The notes beneath the pieces were generated by a model, which had not been told where the DNA came from, searched no databases, and was given only the letters and a program-made list of their open reading frames with translations. The position numbers and the translations under genes were made by a program. From positions 1-58,416 of the forward strand of contig WXFD01000039.1 of NCBI GenBank assembly GCA_009877105.1: DNA of 58,416 nucleotides, in the 5' to 3' direction. Below are positions 55,543-58,416 of the stretch, one piece after another. Within the stretch, counting starts at the first letter, position 1, and each line of letters opens with the position of its first letter. This DNA comes from Bacteroidales bacterium. GTDB lineage: Bacteria > Bacteroidota > Bacteroidia > Bacteroidales > VadinHA17.

Positions 55543-56415
55543 TCAGCTCTCTTTTAAGGCTTTTTTTTCTGCCGGCTGAATCTCCTTTGCATCCTGCAAT
55601 GGATCAAACCTTATTTTTTCGATTGGCACGAATGTCTCATCGGCAGTTTCAGCAATAGTGATGTTTTTACAGAGGCTGCCGAAAACTGCCCTGATAGTGT
55701 TTATTACAGTCTGCATAATAGGTTTGTGGATCCATTCCAGCTCCTCCGGACCCTTCTCAAGTGATTTCTCGGTGTTCAGCCGGTATTCTTCCTTTACTTT
55801 ACTGGCATATTTGTACAAATTGTCGGTTGTCATCCATCTTTTTTCGGCAAGTGCATTCTGACTGCGGAACTCAAATATTTCAAAAAAATCCCATTCCAGT
55901 TTTCTCTTTCCGAATGAAAGGAACCGGGGATTGATGTTTGCCACAATAAGTTCGTCATTCTCAGGAAGATATTTGAATCTCAGTTCCTTGCAGTCTATTC
56001 CGAACTTGGCTCCCAGTGATATATTAAGGCTGCCGAAATACTTAATTTCCCGGTCATCTTCCGAGGTAACCTTCCTGGAAACCGGCCTGTTGAAGGTTGT
56101 TTCGACTTCAAACAGGTTAAGTTCCAGGATATTCCTGATCTTTGTTATCTGAAACTGCCTCTCTTTAAGGAAACTGACTTCTTCCTCCAGTTTCCTGTTC
56201 AGGTTAAGCAGCGACTTGTTTTTTTCTTCCAGTCCCCCGACCCGGTCCTGGAACTTCGACAGTTTTACGTTCAGCCCGATCAACTGCTGGATGCCGAAAA
56301 TTATCAATCCAATGCCCAGGGCGACAAATCCCCAGATGAACAGCTTGTTTGCAAGAAGAATAAAGGCAATTAACAAGAGAAGAATAAAAATAGCATGTCG
56401 TTTTAAAATACCCAT
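55543..56415 (-). CDS. Membrane protein with coiled coil, possibly DUF4230-like
   Basis: A 290-residue protein. Two hydrophobic segments lie at about 9-22 and 27-48, followed by a coiled coil (about 55-90, LEEKNKSLLNLNRKLEEEV). The rest is a cytoplasmic or periplasmic domain with LELNLFEVETTFNRPV and LGAKFGIDCKELRFKYLPENDELIVANINPRF, which recalls DUF4230, but the match is by eye only. The C-terminus is charged. No operon link is firm; the next gene starts 157 bases downstream. Confidence 0.75.
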   Translation of the reverse strand: MGILKRHAIFILLLLIAFILLANKLFIWGFVALGIGLIIFGIQQLIGLNVKLSKFQDRVGGLEEKNKSLLNLNRKLEEEVSFLKERQFQITKIRNILELNLFEVETTFNRPVSRKVTSEDDREIKYFGSLNISLGAKFGIDCKELRFKYLPENDELIVANINPRFLSFGKRKLEWDFFEIFEFRSQNALAEKRWMTTDNLYKYASKVKEEYRLNTEKSLEKGPEELEWIHKPIMQTVINTIRAVFGSLCKNITIAETADETFVPIEKIRFDPLQDAKEIQPAEKKALKES

Positions 56416-56831
56416 CTCTGCATATTTACAAACCCTGATGCATAAATACTTAATACGATAAAGGAACTTGTATAATTCCGGATATTAACAATCAGCAAGA
56501 TATGAATAAATTTCTTAGCTTTTAAAAATCTCTCCCGGACCGGATTCTGTCTGTCAATTTGAATTCCTTATTAACCACTGTTCCGATACGCCTGCCGGCA
56601 TATCGGAAGCACGGAGAACACTGTTATTCTTTCTTAATGAATTTTAATTGATTTATCAACTTTAATGGTCAGCAATTAAAAGATGGCATACGAAGAATAA
56701 TCATGTAAGTAAATCAGACTATTCAGAAGCACTTTCAATCTGTGCCAGCACAGTGCTGCAGTAAGCCGGCAGGCAGACTGCAACCGTGTTCCCTGTGGTT
56801 GGATTAAAGGACTATAGTATCGTAAAATCTT
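56416..56831. other. Intergenic region, nothing recognised
   Basis: 416 bases. Only a small CAGCAC/GTGCTG-type palindrome near 56746-56759 stands out. No gene, terminator with T-run or promoter consensus is evident. Confidence 0.45.
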
Positions 56832-57968
56832 CTATTTTGCCGGGAGTACTTTATTCTGATACTTATTGTGGATTACCTTTTTAAATATCACCCAGTCTTC
56901 GGAAGTCATCCTGTCGGGGGTGAAAAGGCAGATACCTGCCGCGCCGTTCTCCATCGATTCCCTTATCGCAGCCTCAAGTTCACCTGGCACCAGCCCGTGG
57001 TTCTCGGGATCAGGGTCATTCGCCTTGCCGGCCGGATCGGGACAGATAAACAGTCCGCTGTACAAAGGTTTGGAATTGTTGAGAGAGGTGACTCCTTCCC
57101 TGCACATGTCACCTATCCATTTCGTACCCTCGAGGTAGAAGTCGTTGTAGTTCATCGGATAAATAGCATCGATCTTCCATTTGTCCCATTCCTGCCTTAC
57201 AATCTTTTTTGCAATGGAATTCGGACCGGGAAAAACTGCGGCAGTAATTTTTTTACCCTTTGAATGCACTGCATCTGCCAGCCTGTTGACCAGGTCAGTT
57301 ATCAGATCGTACCTGAACTGCTTCCATTTTTCAACCTGCGACGGATCCTCCACATCATTCAGATCGACCCCCGTGTTTATCAGGAAATCATTTTTACACT
57401 TGTCGCAATAACAATAGTCGAACTGTGGATATTCCCTGTCCATTACCAGATTGTACTTTTTCCACAAACCTCTGGCAAGGATCACATCGGGAAAACGGAT
57501 AAAGTCGAGGTGAATGCCGTCAACTTCGGGTATACCGGCAATTGTCCCATACAGGTTTTCAAGATATTGAACAACTTCTTTCCGGTTGGGGCAGACAAAT
57601 TTATAATGGTCGGCGTAGGCAGGCTTGTCATAAGCCGACTCTCCCAGCCCGTTGATAGCATACCATTCAGGTTTCATATCCGGGTTATTGCTCTGGATAA
57701 GCGTCGGTATCCATGCATGGAATTCCAGCCCGGCCTCTTTTGCGATCTTTCCCACACGGCGGTAGACCTCCGGATCTCGGCCCGCCGTGTACATGAGCCC
57801 GTCAATCCCCTTGCTCCTGAGATCCGTGAACTGCGCCTTCAGCCTGGTGTCAGTAGCTTTGCCCGGGCCGTCGAGCCAGGCGTAGCAGGGAATTTTCGGC
57901 TCATTACCGCGGGTGAAAGAGGCAAGAAAAACCAGAAGAACGATTGCTATCAGTTTGTTCATGATCAT
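56832..57968 (-). CDS. Putative GH10-like glycoside hydrolase (GHL10 type)
   Basis: A 378-residue exported protein; the signal peptide ends near residue 21 (SFTRGN). It has a TIM-barrel layout: an early strand CYAWLDG, GIDGLMYTAGRDPEVYRRVG, EFHAWIPTLI, the hallmark strand VDGIHLDFIRFPD (about 148-160) with the likely catalytic Asp, then KKITAAVFPGP and IDAIYPMNYNDFY, ending with MENGAAGICLFTPD. A Cys cluster (YCYCDKCKND) may bind metal or form disulfides. The GHL10/FenI group is predicted to act on glycans, with no confirmed substrate here. Confidence 0.87.
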   Translation of the reverse strand: MIMNKLIAIVLLVFLASFTRGNEPKIPCYAWLDGPGKATDTRLKAQFTDLRSKGIDGLMYTAGRDPEVYRRVGKIAKEAGLEFHAWIPTLIQSNNPDMKPEWYAINGLGESAYDKPAYADHYKFVCPNRKEVVQYLENLYGTIAGIPEVDGIHLDFIRFPDVILARGLWKKYNLVMDREYPQFDYCYCDKCKNDFLINTGVDLNDVEDPSQVEKWKQFRYDLITDLVNRLADAVHSKGKKITAAVFPGPNSIAKKIVRQEWDKWKIDAIYPMNYNDFYLEGTKWIGDMCREGVTSLNNSKPLYSGLFICPDPAGKANDPDPENHGLVPGELEAAIRESMENGAAGICLFTPDRMTSEDWVIFKKVIHNKYQNKVLPAK

Positions 57969-58042
57969 GTTGTTGGTTTTTTATAAATCGGCAGGCAGAA
58001 ATGTAATACCGGCCCCTGAATGATATTTCAACAATTTATTGC

Positions 58043-58055
58043 AATGATAATCATT
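58043..58055. promoter_or_regulatory. Fur-box-like palindrome
   Basis: AATGATAATCATT is a perfect 13-base palindrome matching the centre of the classical 19-base Fur consensus, with the flanks mismatched. It lies 75 bases upstream of the start at 57968. A metal-responsive operator is possible but unproven. Confidence 0.35.
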
Positions 58056-58307
58056 TTTCTATCAGTAAGTATTCAGCAATTGATTTATGATTTTCCTTAC
58101 CGGTGATTGTCCTTTTATTGCCGGGAGTCCGGATGCAGGCAGAGTACAATTCCCGGTTTGATATTTAACTTTTCAGGACTGTTTCATGAGAAGCAATTCC
58201 GATGATTTCAACAGCTTATTTAGAATGTATCTAAATAAGGGGGGGGTAAAAATTCATCCGTGGATTGTTAAAAGTATTTAACCTGAATAATTCATAAAAA
58301 GGGGGTT

Positions 58308-58343
58308 TTTGTTCTTCATTTACAACTTAATTAGTTATATTTG
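58308..58343 (+). promoter_or_regulatory. Bacteroidota-type promoter of the right-edge gene
   Basis: TTTG at 58308-58311 and a perfect -7 element TATATTTG at 58336-58343, with a 24-base spacer instead of about 19. The -7 box ends 32 bases before the ATG at 58376. Confidence 0.55.
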
Positions 58344-58375
58344 AAGTGCTTACAACAAAAACACACCCTTCTATT

Positions 58376-58416
58376 ATGATAAATAAAAATACAGAAAATT
58401 TCACACAAGAACTTAA
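58376..58416 (+). CDS. Partial gene cut by the window end
   Basis: An ATG at 58376 opens a frame of 13 codons (MINKNTENFTQEL) that runs off the window. The good -7 box upstream and A/T-rich leader support a real start. The product cannot be named. Confidence 0.55.
   Translation, partial: MINKNTENFTQEL

Larger units (their letters stand above)
57969..58375. other. Divergent control region
   Basis: 407 bases between the GH10-like gene and the gene cut by the window end. It holds the Fur-box-like palindrome (58043-58055), an eight-G run near 58238-58247, and the promoter of the right-hand gene (58308-58343). Confidence 0.5.

Overview
The window looks like a chromosomal segment of a Bacteroidota bacterium, probably Bacteroidales or Marinilabiliales-like and environmental. 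The evidence is protein content: a type IX secretion (T9SS) C-terminal sorting domain, many short-lipobox lipoproteins, DUF3078 and PorT-like outer-membrane barrels, a PH-domain protein, GH78, GH92 and GH123-like hydrolases, and a TAnnTTTG-type promoter at the right edge. No rRNA, tRNA, CRISPR array or complete insertion sequence was seen.

Left edge (1-3000): two imperfect tandem copies of a structured repeat with nested inverted repeats, a stretch with no convincing gene, a NERD-domain nuclease-like membrane protein and a tyrosine recombinase. This looks like the end of a mobile or cassette-like region. Then come scattered genes (3374-9135): a secreted M55 D-aminopeptidase, a lone SiaC-family regulator, a GH123/DUF4091-like lipoprotein, a cupin, a possible 44-residue protein, a hypothetical protein and an FMN reductase.

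The main system is 9160-26943, six genes on the minus strand that look like one operon. In transcription order they are: two DUF4402 pilin-like subunits, a PapD-like periplasmic chaperone, a 3847-residue multidomain adhesin ending in a T9SS sorting domain, a third DUF4402 protein, and an usher-like outer-membrane barrel with two SPOR domains at its C-terminus. The chaperone-adhesin and adhesin-pilin junctions are 4-base ATGA overlaps. I read this as a chaperone-usher-type surface fibre system merged with T9SS secretion and anchored to peptidoglycan. I know of no described pathway of this form in Bacteroidota.

The rest (27212-58416) is mostly saccharolytic and envelope functions: an FAD-dependent oxidoreductase lipoprotein; a five-heme cytochrome c followed by a porin-like barrel with its own CXXCH heme motif, a possible outer-membrane electron-transfer pair; a Tyr/Trp-rich protein with an Arg/Ser-rich tail; a ceramidase-like hydrolase; GH78, serine hydrolase and PH-domain genes in a row; DUF3078 with mscL; a HerA/DUF853 ATPase; an envelope or osmotic-stress group (DUF4126, an amphipathic-helix protein, Kbp); a PorT-like barrel; a methyltransferase, P1 peptidase and GH92 operon; a GH10-like hydrolase; and the first codons of one more gene cut by the window end.
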